From positions 868,001 to 932,000 of the forward strand of contig CANMIS010000001.1 in the NCBI GenBank assembly GCA_947498065.1: 64,000 nucleotides of DNA, in the 5' to 3' direction. The position numbers and the translations under genes are program-made. Below, in pieces: positions 1-8,160 of this stretch (position 1 is its first letter; each line of letters starts with the position of its first letter). A model generated the notes under the pieces. It did not search any database. It was given only the letters and a program-made list of their open reading frames with translations, and was not told where the DNA came from. This DNA is from an uncultured Erythrobacter sp. GTDB lineage: Bacteria > Pseudomonadota > Alphaproteobacteria > Sphingomonadales > Sphingomonadaceae.

Positions 1-1
1 G

Positions 2-163
2 TTCATCAGCGCCTTCATCCGCCCTCAAATCGGGACGCTGATAGCGGGCGCATGGATCGCGACCATGGGATTTTTGACCACCGGCCTGGTGCATTTTGCC
101 AGAGAGACACTGGTGGCCTCCGCTGGACAATCGGACAAAGCCACGCCTGATGATGGGAGCTAG
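2..163 (+). CDS. C-terminal fragment of an unidentified membrane protein
   Basis: An open frame enters from the left edge and ends at a TAG at 161-163, giving the last 53 residues of a protein. The visible part has one hydrophobic stretch (around IGTLIAGAWIATMGFLTTGL) that could span the membrane, then a polar tail ending in DDGS. The rest lies outside the window, so no family can be named. It reads toward the convergent bfr gene, and a strong hairpin lies between the two stops. The reading frame is convincing but could still be a chance frame, because only 162 bases are visible. Confidence 0.5.
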   Translation, partial: FISAFIRPQIGTLIAGAWIATMGFLTTGLVHFARETLVASAGQSDKATPDDGS

Positions 164-203
164 TCGCGAGAGTCGACATACGGCCGCGCGATCGGCCAAG
201 CAC

Positions 204-239
204 AAAAAAGGGCGGAGCCGCCTATGCCGCCCCGCCCTT
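204..239 (-). terminator. Rho-independent terminator after bfr
   Basis: The arms AAGGGCGG (208-215) and CCGCCCTT (232-239) are perfect inverted repeats. Read on the minus strand, the hairpin is followed directly by a T-run (the A-run at 204-209 on the plus strand). It sits about 35 bases after the bfr stop, as expected for a terminator of bfr. Confidence 0.75.
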
Positions 240-272
240 GTTTATTGATAGACCAAGTAGGCCGCTGAGAGC

Positions 273-755
273 TTACTCTTCGCCAGCGGCCTTGCTTTGC
301 AGCTGGACGTAGTTTTCCAGGCCCATGTTCTTGATCATGTCGAATTGGGTTTCGAGGAAGTCGACGTGCTCTTCCTCATTGTCGAGGATATGCGCAAAAA
401 GATCGCGGCTGACATAGTCGCGTACGCTTTCGCTGTATTCGACCGCATCGCGCAGCAATGGGATCGCGTCTTCTTCAAGCGCCATATCGGCTTTCAGAAT
501 TTCCTCGACCGTCTCACCGACGCGCAGATTGTGGATCGCCTGGAAATTGGGCAGGCCGTTGAGGAACAGAACGCGCTCGGCCAGTTTGTCGGCGTGCTCC
601 ATCTCTTCGATGGATTCCTTGCGCTCATATTCGGCCAGCTTGGTGACGCCCCAATCGTCGAGCACGCGGTAGTGCAACCAATATTGGTTGATCGCGGTCA
701 GCTCGTTGGTGAGCGCCTTGTTGAGAAATTCGATGACTTTTGGATCGCCCTTCAT
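273..755 (-). CDS. bfr: Bacterioferritin
   Basis: This is a 160-residue bacterioferritin, the usual length. It forms a 24-subunit cage that oxidises Fe(II) at a di-iron centre, stores it as ferric mineral in the cytoplasm, and binds haem between subunits. All ferroxidase ligands are at their canonical positions: E18, E51, H54, E94, E127 and H130, with Y25 nearby. The haem ligand M52 is present in IEEMEHAD. The start is supported by an AAGGAG sequence about 9 bases upstream of the ATG. bfd, which reduces the core and allows iron release, lies 170 bases upstream on the same strand. They need not share a transcript, because bfd has its own Fur-like box and the gap is long enough for a separate bfr promoter. 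Confidence 0.97.
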   Translation of the reverse strand: MKGDPKVIEFLNKALTNELTAINQYWLHYRVLDDWGVTKLAEYERKESIEEMEHADKLAERVLFLNGLPNFQAIHNLRVGETVEEILKADMALEEDAIPLLRDAVEYSESVRDYVSRDLFAHILDNEEEHVDFLETQFDMIKNMGLENYVQLQSKAAGEE

Positions 756-925
756 GGGTGATGCTCCTTGAATAGATAGCGCGCTGTGGGGCGCGGATTG
801 GCGGTGACACTGGTTATGGTATGCGCACTATATGCGCGCAAAATCGCCACCATTCAAGGCGTGGGTGTATAAAAATGTAAGATTTTCAGCTACTTGCGAT
901 ACCCTCGCAATAGCGTGTTGCCAGT

Positions 926-1129
926 TTAGATTGCGAGTTCTTTGCAAGAAGCAAGACGCTCTGCAACGCCGCGCACTTCATCCAAAATTTTGTCAGCATC
1001 TTGAAGGCATTGGCCACAATTGGGACGCTTGCCAAGCTTTGCATAGACCGCTTCTGCATCGCCAGATGTGCCAAGGCCCGCCTTGCGCAGGTCAGTTTCA
1101 CGGATCGCATTGCAGATACAGATATACAT
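926..1129 (-). CDS. bfd: Bacterioferritin-associated ferredoxin
   Basis: This 67-residue protein starts MYICICNAI and carries C4, C6, C38 and C41, the CxC...CxxC arrangement of the [2Fe-2S] BFD-like domain. Bfd docks on bacterioferritin near the haem and passes electrons to the ferric core so that iron is released when it is scarce. It lies upstream of bfr on the same strand. A Fur-like palindrome 46 bases upstream of its ATG fits derepression under iron starvation, the opposite of what is needed for storage by Bfr. The size and cysteine spacing leave little doubt about the family. Confidence 0.93.
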   Translation of the reverse strand: MYICICNAIRETDLRKAGLGTSGDAEAVYAKLGKRPNCGQCLQDADKILDEVRGVAERLASCKELAI

Positions 1130-1174
1130 GGCGGCTTTTCGCTACTCCTGCGAATCAATTGCAAGAGCACTTTA

Positions 1175-1189
1175 TGAGAATTAATCTCA
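1175..1189. promoter_or_regulatory. Fur-like box upstream of bfd
   Basis: TGAGAATTAATCTCA matches the 7-1-7 Fur consensus (TGATAAT, any base, ATTATCA) at 11 of 14 informative positions and is itself nearly palindromic. It is 46 bases upstream of the bfd start, a sensible operator position. In Alphaproteobacteria Fur, RirA or Irr could be the regulator, and the sequence alone fits Fur best. Confidence 0.55.
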
Positions 1190-1254
1190 ATAGCAAGAGG
1201 ATTCTGGTTATAAGGGTCAGAGCCACCCGCTCCAGTACCAAAACAAGCAAACCC

Positions 1255-2562
1255 TCACCGCCTCATCGGGAACAGCTTGCCGTAAGTCAGGCAGCGCCAA
1301 AGCCATTCAAGCGGGCCATAGCGGAACCGGTCCAGCCACGGCTTCGACCAGGCGAGCATGATGATGCAAGCGCCCAGAACCACCAGATAGAGCTGCGGCC
1401 GGTTGAGCTCTCCAAACAGACCCAAGGCCCATCCGTGGAAGACCAGCAGCATCAGCACCGAGGTGCCGAGGTAATTAGTGAAAGCGGCGCGTCCAGCAGC
1501 GGACACGCGCTGCCCCAACCAGCCGGTCGCCTTCGGCGCGGCCAGCACAAGCAAGGCCGCCATGCCCAGAACCATCATCAGCCTGGGCAGCGGGCTTGCC
1601 CCGATAAAGGAGGCAAGCGTGCCATAATAGGTAAAGCCGTTAGACTTAGCCCACAGCGCGATGGCCAAATGCAGCACACCCCCGCTGATCAGACCGATCC
1701 AGCCCCATTTGCGCAAGGTCGAGGGCGCCCAGCCGCCGCTGAAAAAGCCCATCCGGTAGAGTGCAATGCCGACGAGCATCAGAGGAAATGTCTCAAGCGC
1801 AAAGAACAGCGCGTTGGCCAAAGGTTCGTACCAATGCTCCTCGACGCGGTGCTGAACAAATGCGCCATAGTCGCCCGATTGCTTGATCTCGGTCTCAACC
1901 GCATCTTCAGCGATTGCTTCTTGCTTTCCGCTGACCAAATCATCGCGCATTTCGGTGAAGCCCGGCTGCTCTCCCATTGGCGTGTCAGCCACAAAGGCGA
2001 GCGGCACCATCATCAATGCATAGAGGATCGCGCCGACCAGATAGCCAAGCAGCCCAACCTTTAGCTGAGTTTCAGCTTTCCATTTGAGGCATAGCAATAC
2101 GATCCAGCCGACCAGTGCGTAATAGGAGAGGATATCTCCCGCCCAAATGAAGAAGAAGTGGATGAGGCCGAACAGGAGAAGCCAGAACAATCGCCGCGCC
2201 TGCAGCCAGCGGGTCTCCCCGCGCGCCCATGCTCGCTCCATAAACAGGTAAAGCCCGGCGCCGAATAGAAGAGTGAAGAGCCCGCGCATCTTGCCATCGA
2301 TCACAATAAACTGCGTAATCCATTGCCACCCGCCCGGATCATTGGCCGGAACGAGGAATGCCTCGGGGAACATATAAGCGCTAAAGGGTTGGCCAAAGGC
2401 GATGATATTCGCCGCCAAAATGCCCATGACGGCAAGTCCGCGAATGAAATCGAGGCTGCCGATCCGATCAGCAGTCTTGGCCGGTCCGCCCTCTGGCACA
2501 CCCTCAGCAGCATTATCGCCAGCCGTAATTTCAGCCGCTTGCCCGCTTTGCGTATCACTCAT
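1255..2562 (-). CDS. DUF418 (YeiB-like) integral membrane protein
   Basis: This is a 435-residue polytopic membrane protein. Near residue 33 it has the characteristic opening SLDFIRGLAVMGILAANI of the DUF418/YeiB family, followed by several hydrophobic segments. Its C-terminal half (FTNYLGTSVLML through LEWLWRCLTYG) is the DUF418 domain proper, including the conserved GPLEWLWR motif. The biochemical role of this family is not established; a link to acyltransferase-like membrane proteins has been suggested from fold similarity. The first 30 residues are polar and probably cytoplasmic. It is on the same strand as bfd, but the Fur-like box between them suggests a separate promoter for bfd. Confidence 0.85.
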   Translation of the reverse strand: MSDTQSGQAAEITAGDNAAEGVPEGGPAKTADRIGSLDFIRGLAVMGILAANIIAFGQPFSAYMFPEAFLVPANDPGGWQWITQFIVIDGKMRGLFTLLFGAGLYLFMERAWARGETRWLQARRLFWLLLFGLIHFFFIWAGDILSYYALVGWIVLLCLKWKAETQLKVGLLGYLVGAILYALMMVPLAFVADTPMGEQPGFTEMRDDLVSGKQEAIAEDAVETEIKQSGDYGAFVQHRVEEHWYEPLANALFFALETFPLMLVGIALYRMGFFSGGWAPSTLRKWGWIGLISGGVLHLAIALWAKSNGFTYYGTLASFIGASPLPRLMMVLGMAALLVLAAPKATGWLGQRVSAAGRAAFTNYLGTSVLMLLVFHGWALGLFGELNRPQLYLVVLGACIIMLAWSKPWLDRFRYGPLEWLWRCLTYGKLFPMRR

Positions 2563-2673
2563 GTCGATCCCACCCTTTGTCCGGGCGGCATGATAGCAGC
2601 CCTCCCCTCAAGGGAAAGCCGGGCTGTGGGTAGTGCGTGGGCCGCTTTCGGCTGTTCGCCGAAAAACGAGGAC

Positions 2674-3756
2674 CTATTTCTTGGTTACGAGACAGCCTTG
2701 CCCTTGGGCCTTCAAGGCACTGCACGCCTTTTGCGCCGAAGCGCGCGAGGCAAAACCGCCCGCTTGCAGGCGCGTGACCCGGCCCGCTGGGACCAGAATC
2801 TTGCGCGCACCGGACAAAGCGCTGGAGCCGGAGAGCTTTTTCCAAAGCCGGTCTGCATTGCCAGCGACGCCAAATGCGCCAAGCTGAACCCGCCAAGGGC
2901 CAGTGCCGGTCGCAGCTCTGCGCGGCGCAGGCGGCGTTACGCGAGTCGGAGCAGCCGCTGCTGGAGCAGTGGTGCTGGCCGCCGCCGGGCCGTTAAGACT
3001 AAAATTAGTGTTTACCCGAGGTTCGCTAGACGCAGGAACCGGAGTGGTTTGCGCGATCCTAGGCGCTGGCTGAGCGCTCGATGGCAGGCGGTTAAGCTCT
3101 GCATCGGCCAATTGCGCCGCGCGCAGTTTGACCGCCTCTGCCTCGAGATCGCGCGCGACCGATTGCGCCATTTGACGCTGCTCGATCGGGACATAGCGAT
3201 CCATTTGCGCGACGGCATCCTTCGCTTGCGGCAGGCCAGCAGACACCGACAAGGTCAGCAAAGCATAGGCGCGCACCCAATCTTTAGGCGCGTAATCGCC
3301 GTTAAAATGCGCGAGACCCAATATGTACTGAGCGCGCGGATCGCCGCGCTCCGCCGCCGCTGTCACCAGCGGCATGGCTTCTGATTGCTCACCCTGCTGG
3401 AAGAGCAACAGTCCGTAATTATCCGCCGCCTTTACGTGTCCTTTGCGCGCTGCCTCGGCATAAAGAGTGCGTGCGCGCTCGACATCAATCTCAACCCCGC
3501 GACCAAGGCGGTATGCCTGGGCAAGGTTGAACATCGCATCGGCATCGCCGCGCCCGGCTGGGCCGCGCCATTGCTCCACCGCCGTGGTGAAATCGCCAGA
3601 GCTCCATGCATCCACGCCCGCCTTTACGTCGGCCAATGCCGGCGCTGTTGCCAGAGCGATTGCTGCAACTGCGCCGCTCGCGGCCAGCCGCATACCAGCA
3701 AGCACGCCAGGAGCTGCAGATTTAGAATCGGCATCAAGGGCAAGGAAATGGGCCAT
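2674..3756 (-). CDS. Sel1-repeat / SPOR-domain exported protein
   Basis: About 360 residues long. A hydrophobic signal segment (MRLAASGAVAAIALATAPALA) precedes a region of Sel1-like repeats (for example DAMFNLAQAYRLGRGVEIDVERA and DPRAQYILGLAHFNGD). A low-complexity Ala/Pro/Thr linker follows, and then a C-terminal SPOR domain starting at GPWRVQLGAFG. SPOR domains bind septal peptidoglycan stripped of peptide stems, so a periplasmic role at the division site is likely. I chose the ATG at 3756 because an AAGAGA sequence lies 6 bases upstream. ATGs at 3762 and 3693 are also possible, and the latter would give a conventional short signal peptide. It is divergent from the parA cluster, whose third gene is also a SPOR protein. 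Confidence 0.8.
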   Translation of the reverse strand: MAHFLALDADSKSAAPGVLAGMRLAASGAVAAIALATAPALADVKAGVDAWSSGDFTTAVEQWRGPAGRGDADAMFNLAQAYRLGRGVEIDVERARTLYAEAARKGHVKAADNYGLLLFQQGEQSEAMPLVTAAAERGDPRAQYILGLAHFNGDYAPKDWVRAYALLTLSVSAGLPQAKDAVAQMDRYVPIEQRQMAQSVARDLEAEAVKLRAAQLADAELNRLPSSAQPAPRIAQTTPVPASSEPRVNTNFSLNGPAAASTTAPAAAAPTRVTPPAPRRAATGTGPWRVQLGAFGVAGNADRLWKKLSGSSALSGARKILVPAGRVTRLQAGGFASRASAQKACSALKAQGQGCLVTKK

Positions 3757-3908
3757 GATCATTCTCTTATAAAAAGCGTCAAAACTGTGTGCCTGCCGCC
3801 CGATTGCTTACGCAGACGGGCGTGCACATGCGCCTTATAGTGAACGATCCGTTAGGAATTCGTTGCCATACCCTATCGCCAAGCAAGATGTTGGTTTCGT
3901 GATCCTCG

Positions 3909-3923
3909 TTAACTGTAAATTAG
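3909..3923. promoter_or_regulatory. CtrA-like box upstream of the ParA gene
   Basis: TTAACTGTAAATTAG fits the CtrA full-site pattern TTAA-N7-TTAA at 7 of 8 fixed positions. It is 75 bases upstream of the proposed parA start, in the divergent spacer shared with the Sel1/SPOR gene. The motif is short and AT-rich, so a chance match is possible. Confidence 0.35.
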
Positions 3924-3997
3924 GGGTATCCTGCGATCTCAGTGTCATCCAAGCCGCAATCAGGCGGCGCCAACGGCCTAACAGGGGGACCAAGGCT

Positions 3998-4720
3998 TTG
4001 CGTGTACTAGCTTTAGCATCGCAGAAGGGCGGATCCGGGAAAACTACCCTTTCCGGACATCTCGCCGTCCAAGCACAGCGTGCGGGCGCTGGCCCAGTCG
4101 TATTGATCGACATCGATCCGCAAGGATCGCTGGCCGATTGGTGGAACGAGCGTGAGGCGGAATATCCTGCCTTTGCTCAGACGACTGTTGCTCGGCTCGC
4201 CAATGATCTTCAGGTTCTGCGTCAGCAGGGCTTTAAACTGGCCGTGATTGACACGCCGCCGGCGATCACCATGGCCATTCAGTCAGTTATCGGCGTTGCC
4301 GAACTGATCGTAGTGCCAACTCGTCCAAGCCCGCATGATTTGCGCGCTGTTGGTGCGACGGTTGATCTGTGTGAGCGCGCTGGCAAGCCGCTGGTGTTCG
4401 TAGTGAACGCCGCGACGCCTAAGGCCAAGATCACTTCAGAAGCCGCTGTGGCATTGTCACAGCACGGCACTGTTGCCCCGATCACGCTGCATCATCGCAC
4501 CGATTATGCCGCATCAATGATCGATGGCCGCACGGTTATGGAAGTTGATCCGGAAAGCCGCAGTGCTGCTGAAATGACAGCGCTTTGGAAGTATATTTCG
4601 GACCGGCTTGAGAAGAATTTCCGCCGCACCGTATTCGCCGCACCTGGCACCCAGCAGCAAGCTGTCGGCGGTGGCCGTCCAGCTGGCGGTGGTGGCTTCG
4701 GTCGCCGCGTCGCTCAATAA
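3998..4720 (+). CDS. ParA-family ATPase (orphan, no ParB nearby)
   Basis: A deviant Walker A motif (SQKGGSGKTT) lies right at the N-terminus, with IDIDPQGSLADWW and VIDTPPAI as the following nucleotide-binding motifs. This identifies a 240-residue ParA/MinD-superfamily ATPase. The open frame extends upstream to 3863, but the extra 45 residues do not look like ParA. A TTG at 3998 has an AGGGGGA ribosome-binding site about 9 bases upstream and puts the Walker motif where it belongs, so I prefer TTG. The C-terminus is Gly/Gln-rich (QQQAVGGGRPAGGGGFG). The next gene, 15 bases on, encodes a ribbon-helix-helix protein rather than ParB, so it probably positions something other than a chromosome or plasmid origin. 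The target is unknown. Confidence 0.88.
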   Translation: MRVLALASQKGGSGKTTLSGHLAVQAQRAGAGPVVLIDIDPQGSLADWWNEREAEYPAFAQTTVARLANDLQVLRQQGFKLAVIDTPPAITMAIQSVIGVAELIVVPTRPSPHDLRAVGATVDLCERAGKPLVFVVNAATPKAKITSEAAVALSQHGTVAPITLHHRTDYAASMIDGRTVMEVDPESRSAAEMTALWKYISDRLEKNFRRTVFAAPGTQQQAVGGGRPAGGGGFGRRVAQ

Positions 4721-4735
4721 AGGAGCACCTGCGCG

Positions 4736-5311
4736 ATGACTGAAGCAAGCTTTGCCTCGCTGAATTCCGCGCTGCTCGCTCGTAAGGGCGGGGCCAAACC
4801 GGCTATGCGCCCTCAGCTCACCAATCTTCCTGACGCAGGCAAGCCTGCAAATCTGGAAGATCTGGGCTGGAACGATATGGGTGCAGAGGACGAAACAGAG
4901 GACCAATCGCAAAGCGCGAATGTGGTTCACTTGTCCCCGGCAGAGCCTAACGACGCAGACGCTGAAGAGCATGATTGGGACGAAAACGCGGACACACCCG
5001 ATGTGCTGCGCCAGCAAGAAGAGCTGGCCGCACGCATCGCCGGGGAAACCGCCGAAGCGCCCGCTCCGGTACCTGCTCCAAAGAGCAGCAAACCGGCTAA
5101 AAAGCGCAAATCCGCGAAAGCATCCGCGCGTTCATCTGGACGCCGCGCTGCTTTCACTTTGCGGCTCGACACCGATCGCCATCTGAAACTGCGCCTCGCA
5201 TCGACCATGCAAGGCAAGAGCGCCCAAGCTCTGGTGACAGAAGCGCTCGACGCCATGCTCGACCAGATCGATGACCTCGATACGCTCGCGCAGAAGATGA
5301 AACGCGACTGA
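4736..5311 (+). CDS. Acidic protein with C-terminal ribbon-helix-helix-like domain
   Basis: This 191-residue protein has a long acidic, probably disordered first half (residues about 30-110, rich in Asp, Glu, Ala and Pro). A Lys/Ser/Ala-rich linker follows, and then a C-terminal segment of about 55 residues: RAAFTLRLDTDRHLKLRLAS, then KSAQALVTEALDAMLDQI. A beta strand followed by two helices is the pattern of ribbon-helix-helix DNA-binding proteins. It follows the ParA gene after 15 bases, with an AAAGGAG ribosome-binding site, so the two are almost certainly co-transcribed. In several ParA systems a small partner carries a DNA-binding or ATPase-stimulating region. By position this would be that partner, but this is inference, and I do not recognise a named family. 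Confidence 0.7.
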   Translation: MTEASFASLNSALLARKGGAKPAMRPQLTNLPDAGKPANLEDLGWNDMGAEDETEDQSQSANVVHLSPAEPNDADAEEHDWDENADTPDVLRQQEELAARIAGETAEAPAPVPAPKSSKPAKKRKSAKASARSSGRRAAFTLRLDTDRHLKLRLASTMQGKSAQALVTEALDAMLDQIDDLDTLAQKMKRD

Positions 5312-5368
5312 TTTGTTAACTTTTTGCATCGTACCAAGACAGCAGAGTTACTCACAAGGACTATGACC

Positions 5369-6715
5369 ATGGACCGCAGCGAAACCTATAAGATGACTGG
5401 CCCGAAAATGAGCCTCATTGTTTCGACCGCACTTGCCAGCGTAGCGCTTGCAGGTTGCACCACCTCGGCTGCCCCGCCTGCCCTATCCTCTTTCAGCAAG
5501 GCGCAAACCGCGCTGGAAAAAGGCCAGGTCGATAAGGCGGTTACGCATGCAGAGGCAGCGGTTCTGGCTGATCCTCGCAATGCGGAATTCCGCGCGATGC
5601 TCGGCGCTGCTTATCTGGAATCGGGCCGTTTTCAATCGGCTGCGACCAGCTTTGACGATGCCCTGGAACTCGGCGACACCGATCCGCGCACTGTCCTCAG
5701 CTACGCGCTGGCTAAAACAGCGCTTGGCGACGAAGGCAGCGCGCTTGCAAAGCTCGACGCTTGGTCTTCCGATATTGATCCAGCTGATCTCGGTCTCGCC
5801 TATGCCTTGGCTGGGCAGCCGCAAAAGGGCGTGCACGTTCTGACTAACGCTCTGCGCGGCGGCCAGAACAGCGCGAAGGTTCGCCAGAACCTCGCCTACA
5901 CCTATGCCCTCGCCGGTAATTGGCGCGCTGCCCGCGTCATGGCGGCAGAAGATGTGCCAGCTGGCGAAGTGAACAACCGGATTGCTGAATGGGCCGCTCA
6001 AAGCGCTCCAGAGCAATACCAAACTCGCGTCGCAGGTCTGCTGCGCGTGAACCCAGCGCAAGATGGCGGCCAGCCGCAATATCTTGCGCTCAACAACTTC
6101 CCAAGCCAAGGCGTTATGGTCGCTGAGGCCGCTGCTCAGGCACCGGCACCAGTCGTGGAACCAACCGAAAGCGAAGCTCTCGCCTTTGGTGTTTCAAACG
6201 ACAGCACTGTCGAAATTTTTGATCCGGCACCTGCCGCGGCCCCTACCCGGGTTGCTGAGGCGCCAAAGCCAGCACCGGCACCTGCCCGCGCTCGCTTCGT
6301 TTCAAACCCAGTCGTCCAAGCTCTTCCTGCAAGCTATGCTGGCAAGAGCAAACGCCCGACACCTGTGGCAGCGGCATCCAGCCAGCGCCGCATGGCAGCC
6401 GTCGCAACTGGTTCCAACGACACGCACATGGTTCAATTCGGCAGTTTCTCTACGCGCGCCGAAGCCGACCGCGCCTGGGAAATCTACCAATCGCGCTATC
6501 CGCAGCTGGCAAACCACGATGTGGTGATCACGCAAGCTGAAGTGAAAGGCAAAACCTTCTTCCGCGTCGCCGCCGCCGGCTTCGGCCTCAGCAGCGCACG
6601 CAACATGTGCTCTACCGTTCGCTCATCCGGCAAAGGCTGCTTCGCCTATGCTAAGATCAACCCGCCAGCTGGCGCGATTGATCGCGGAGTGCGGATCGCA
6701 GCGCGCACACGCTAA
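5369..6715 (+). CDS. TPR / SPOR-domain lipoprotein
   Basis: About 448 residues. A lipobox (SVALAGC, Cys about 28 residues in) predicts an outer-membrane or periplasmic lipoprotein. TPR-like repeats follow (QTALEKGQVDKAVTHAEAAV, NAEFRAMLGAAYLESGRFQSA), then an Ala/Pro-rich linker and a C-terminal SPOR domain beginning at HMVQFGSFSTRAEA. I chose the ATG at 5369 because AAGGA is 8 bases upstream; the ATG at 5363 is only 2 bases from it. It is the third gene of the parA cluster and ends at a clear terminator. Combined with the divergent Sel1/SPOR gene, this puts two septal-peptidoglycan-binding proteins beside an orphan ParA, hinting at a role in division or cell polarity. Confidence 0.83.
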   Translation: MDRSETYKMTGPKMSLIVSTALASVALAGCTTSAAPPALSSFSKAQTALEKGQVDKAVTHAEAAVLADPRNAEFRAMLGAAYLESGRFQSAATSFDDALELGDTDPRTVLSYALAKTALGDEGSALAKLDAWSSDIDPADLGLAYALAGQPQKGVHVLTNALRGGQNSAKVRQNLAYTYALAGNWRAARVMAAEDVPAGEVNNRIAEWAAQSAPEQYQTRVAGLLRVNPAQDGGQPQYLALNNFPSQGVMVAEAAAQAPAPVVEPTESEALAFGVSNDSTVEIFDPAPAAAPTRVAEAPKPAPAPARARFVSNPVVQALPASYAGKSKRPTPVAAASSQRRMAAVATGSNDTHMVQFGSFSTRAEADRAWEIYQSRYPQLANHDVVITQAEVKGKTFFRVAAAGFGLSSARNMCSTVRSSGKGCFAYAKINPPAGAIDRGVRIAARTR

Positions 6716-6757
6716 GACATAGATCCCTCTGGAAATTTCCAGAATTCAGCAAGACTG

Positions 6758-6790
6758 CCCCCGGTGTCGCGAAACGCCGGGGGTATTTTT
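6758..6790 (+). terminator. Rho-independent terminator of the parA cluster
   Basis: A perfect 7-bp stem, CCCCCGG (6758-6764) and CCGGGGG (6777-6783), with a 12-base loop is followed by TATTTTT. It starts about 40 bases after the stop of the TPR/SPOR gene. Confidence 0.8.
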
Positions 6791-6823
6791 GTTTGGGGGT
6801 GTGTTTGCCTGATTTGCCGGAGC

Positions 6824-6899
6824 CGCCCGCACCCTCCACCCTTCCACCCGGATTATCACACCGGGTTACGATCCGGGTGGAAGGGTGGAGGGTGCGGGC
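6824..6899. repeat. Long palindromic repeat, copy 1
   Basis: A 29-bp perfect inverted repeat (arms 6824-6852 and 6871-6899) flanks an 18-base loop. The stem is almost pure pyrimidine on one arm and purine on the other, built on the units CCCTCCACCC and TTCCACCC. A second copy of the same element is at 42026-42105. It differs at two stem positions, each with the pairing base changed to match. Both copies lie between convergent genes, so they may act as two-way terminators or as dispersed REP-like elements. Confidence 0.85.
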
Positions 6900-6927
6900 T
6901 GGCTAGGTCAGCCGGAGGCAATCTCCA

Positions 6928-8160
6928 TCAAACGACTTGCACGCCGCCTTTGAACAGCGTCTTCACCCGGCCCTGAGCGCCTTGGCGGTCAAACGGAGTG
7001 TTGTCGGCCGTCGCTGACATTTTGCGGCGATCGATGATCCATGGTGCCTCGGGATCGATCAGCGCAATATCCGCCTCCAGACCCGCCTCTAGCTGACCAG
7101 CTCGCACGCCGAGCAGCCGCGCAGGATTGCCAGCGAGCAGCGCAAAGGCGCGCGCCATATCGATCACCTCGTCGCGCACCAAAGTCAGCGTCATCGCCAG
7201 CAGCGTCTCAGCCCCGGCCATCCCCGCCTCTGCATCGGCAAAGGGCAGGCGTTTATCCTCTGGCCCGCGCGGATCATGGCCCGATGCAATCACATCGACC
7301 GTGCCATCGCCAATCGCCGCTAGCGCCGCTTGCCGGTCTGCCTCGCTGCGAAGGGGCGGTGAGAATTTTGCGAAGGTCGGAAATTGCACTGTCGCAAGGT
7401 CAGACAGCATGAAATGCGCAGGGGTAATTCCGCAGGTCACATTCACGCCGCGCGCCTTTGCCCCCCGCACCAGATCAAAGCCCGCCTGCGTCGTCACCTG
7501 GCGAATATGCAGCCGCGCGCCCGCCATCTCGGCCAGCGCTATATCGCGCGCAATCGCCAGCGCCTCTGCCTCTGCCGGTGCGCTGGGCAAACCCATACGG
7601 GTGGCCATTTCGCCAGAGGTTGCAGCCGCCTCACCGCAAAGCGCATCGTCCTCGCCATGCGTCACAACGACCAAATCCAGCATCGCGGCATATTGCAGCA
7701 CGCGCAGCATCACTCCGGAATCCGCGATCCAGCGGCGCCCGGTGGCGATCCCCCTTGCGCCCGCATCCTGCATCAGTGCGATCTCAGCGAGCTCTTGCCC
7801 GTCCAGCGCGCGGGTCGCCGCCGCTAGCGGGTGAACCCACAGGTCAGGCTTCCCGCTTTTGGCAATCATGCTCACCCGGCTGGGATAATCGAGCGGTGGG
7901 GATTGATCCGGCATCAAGGCCGCGCGGGTGATCCCGCCGAAATGAAACGCCGCCTTGTCGATCCGAAACACGCCCAGATCCACCAGGCCGGGCGCGATGA
8001 TCTGTCCCCGCGCATTGACCACTTCATCGCCATCCTGCGCGGCAATGTCTGCGCCGACTTCCTTGATCAGGCCGCCATCCATCCGGATGCCGCCGCTGAT
8101 CATGCCGCCGGGTGTCGCCAATTGGCCGCCAGTAATTGTGAGAGGCCGCGATTGCTTCAT
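6928..8160 (-). CDS. pyrC': Dihydroorotase-like protein, probably non-catalytic (PyrC')
   Basis: This is a 410-residue member of the amidohydrolase/dihydroorotase family, with the expected overall order of motifs and a C-terminal amidohydrolase end ([20 protein letters not shown]). The metal site is lost. The DxHxH motif that should follow IIAPGLVD reads DLGVF (G63 and F65 in place of His). The HVSTA motif reads HIRQV, TPHH reads TPAH, and DHAPH reads GHDPR. Such inactive homologues (PyrC' or PyrX) are known to be structural partners that hold aspartate transcarbamoylase in a large complex, as in Pseudomonas. The start overlaps the pyrB stop in ATGA, so the two are translationally coupled, which supports this role. 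An active dihydroorotase should therefore be encoded elsewhere in the genome. Confidence 0.88.
   Translation of the reverse strand: MKQSRPLTITGGQLATPGGMISGGIRMDGGLIKEVGADIAAQDGDEVVNARGQIIAPGLVDLGVFRIDKAAFHFGGITRAALMPDQSPPLDYPSRVSMIAKSGKPDLWVHPLAAATRALDGQELAEIALMQDAGARGIATGRRWIADSGVMLRVLQYAAMLDLVVVTHGEDDALCGEAAATSGEMATRMGLPSAPAEAEALAIARDIALAEMAGARLHIRQVTTQAGFDLVRGAKARGVNVTCGITPAHFMLSDLATVQFPTFAKFSPPLRSEADRQAALAAIGDGTVDVIASGHDPRGPEDKRLPFADAEAGMAGAETLLAMTLTLVRDEVIDMARAFALLAGNPARLLGVRAGQLEAGLEADIALIDPEAPWIIDRRKMSATADNTPFDRQGAQGRVKTLFKGGVQVV

Noticed and set aside
832..2064. Plus-strand frame across bfd and the DUF418 gene
   Set aside because: It covers two well-supported minus-strand genes and a Fur-like box, and its product is low-complexity.
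3863..3997. N-terminal extension of the ParA gene
   Set aside because: The 45 extra residues do not match ParA, the TTG at 3998 has a better ribosome-binding site, and the CtrA-like box falls in the extension.
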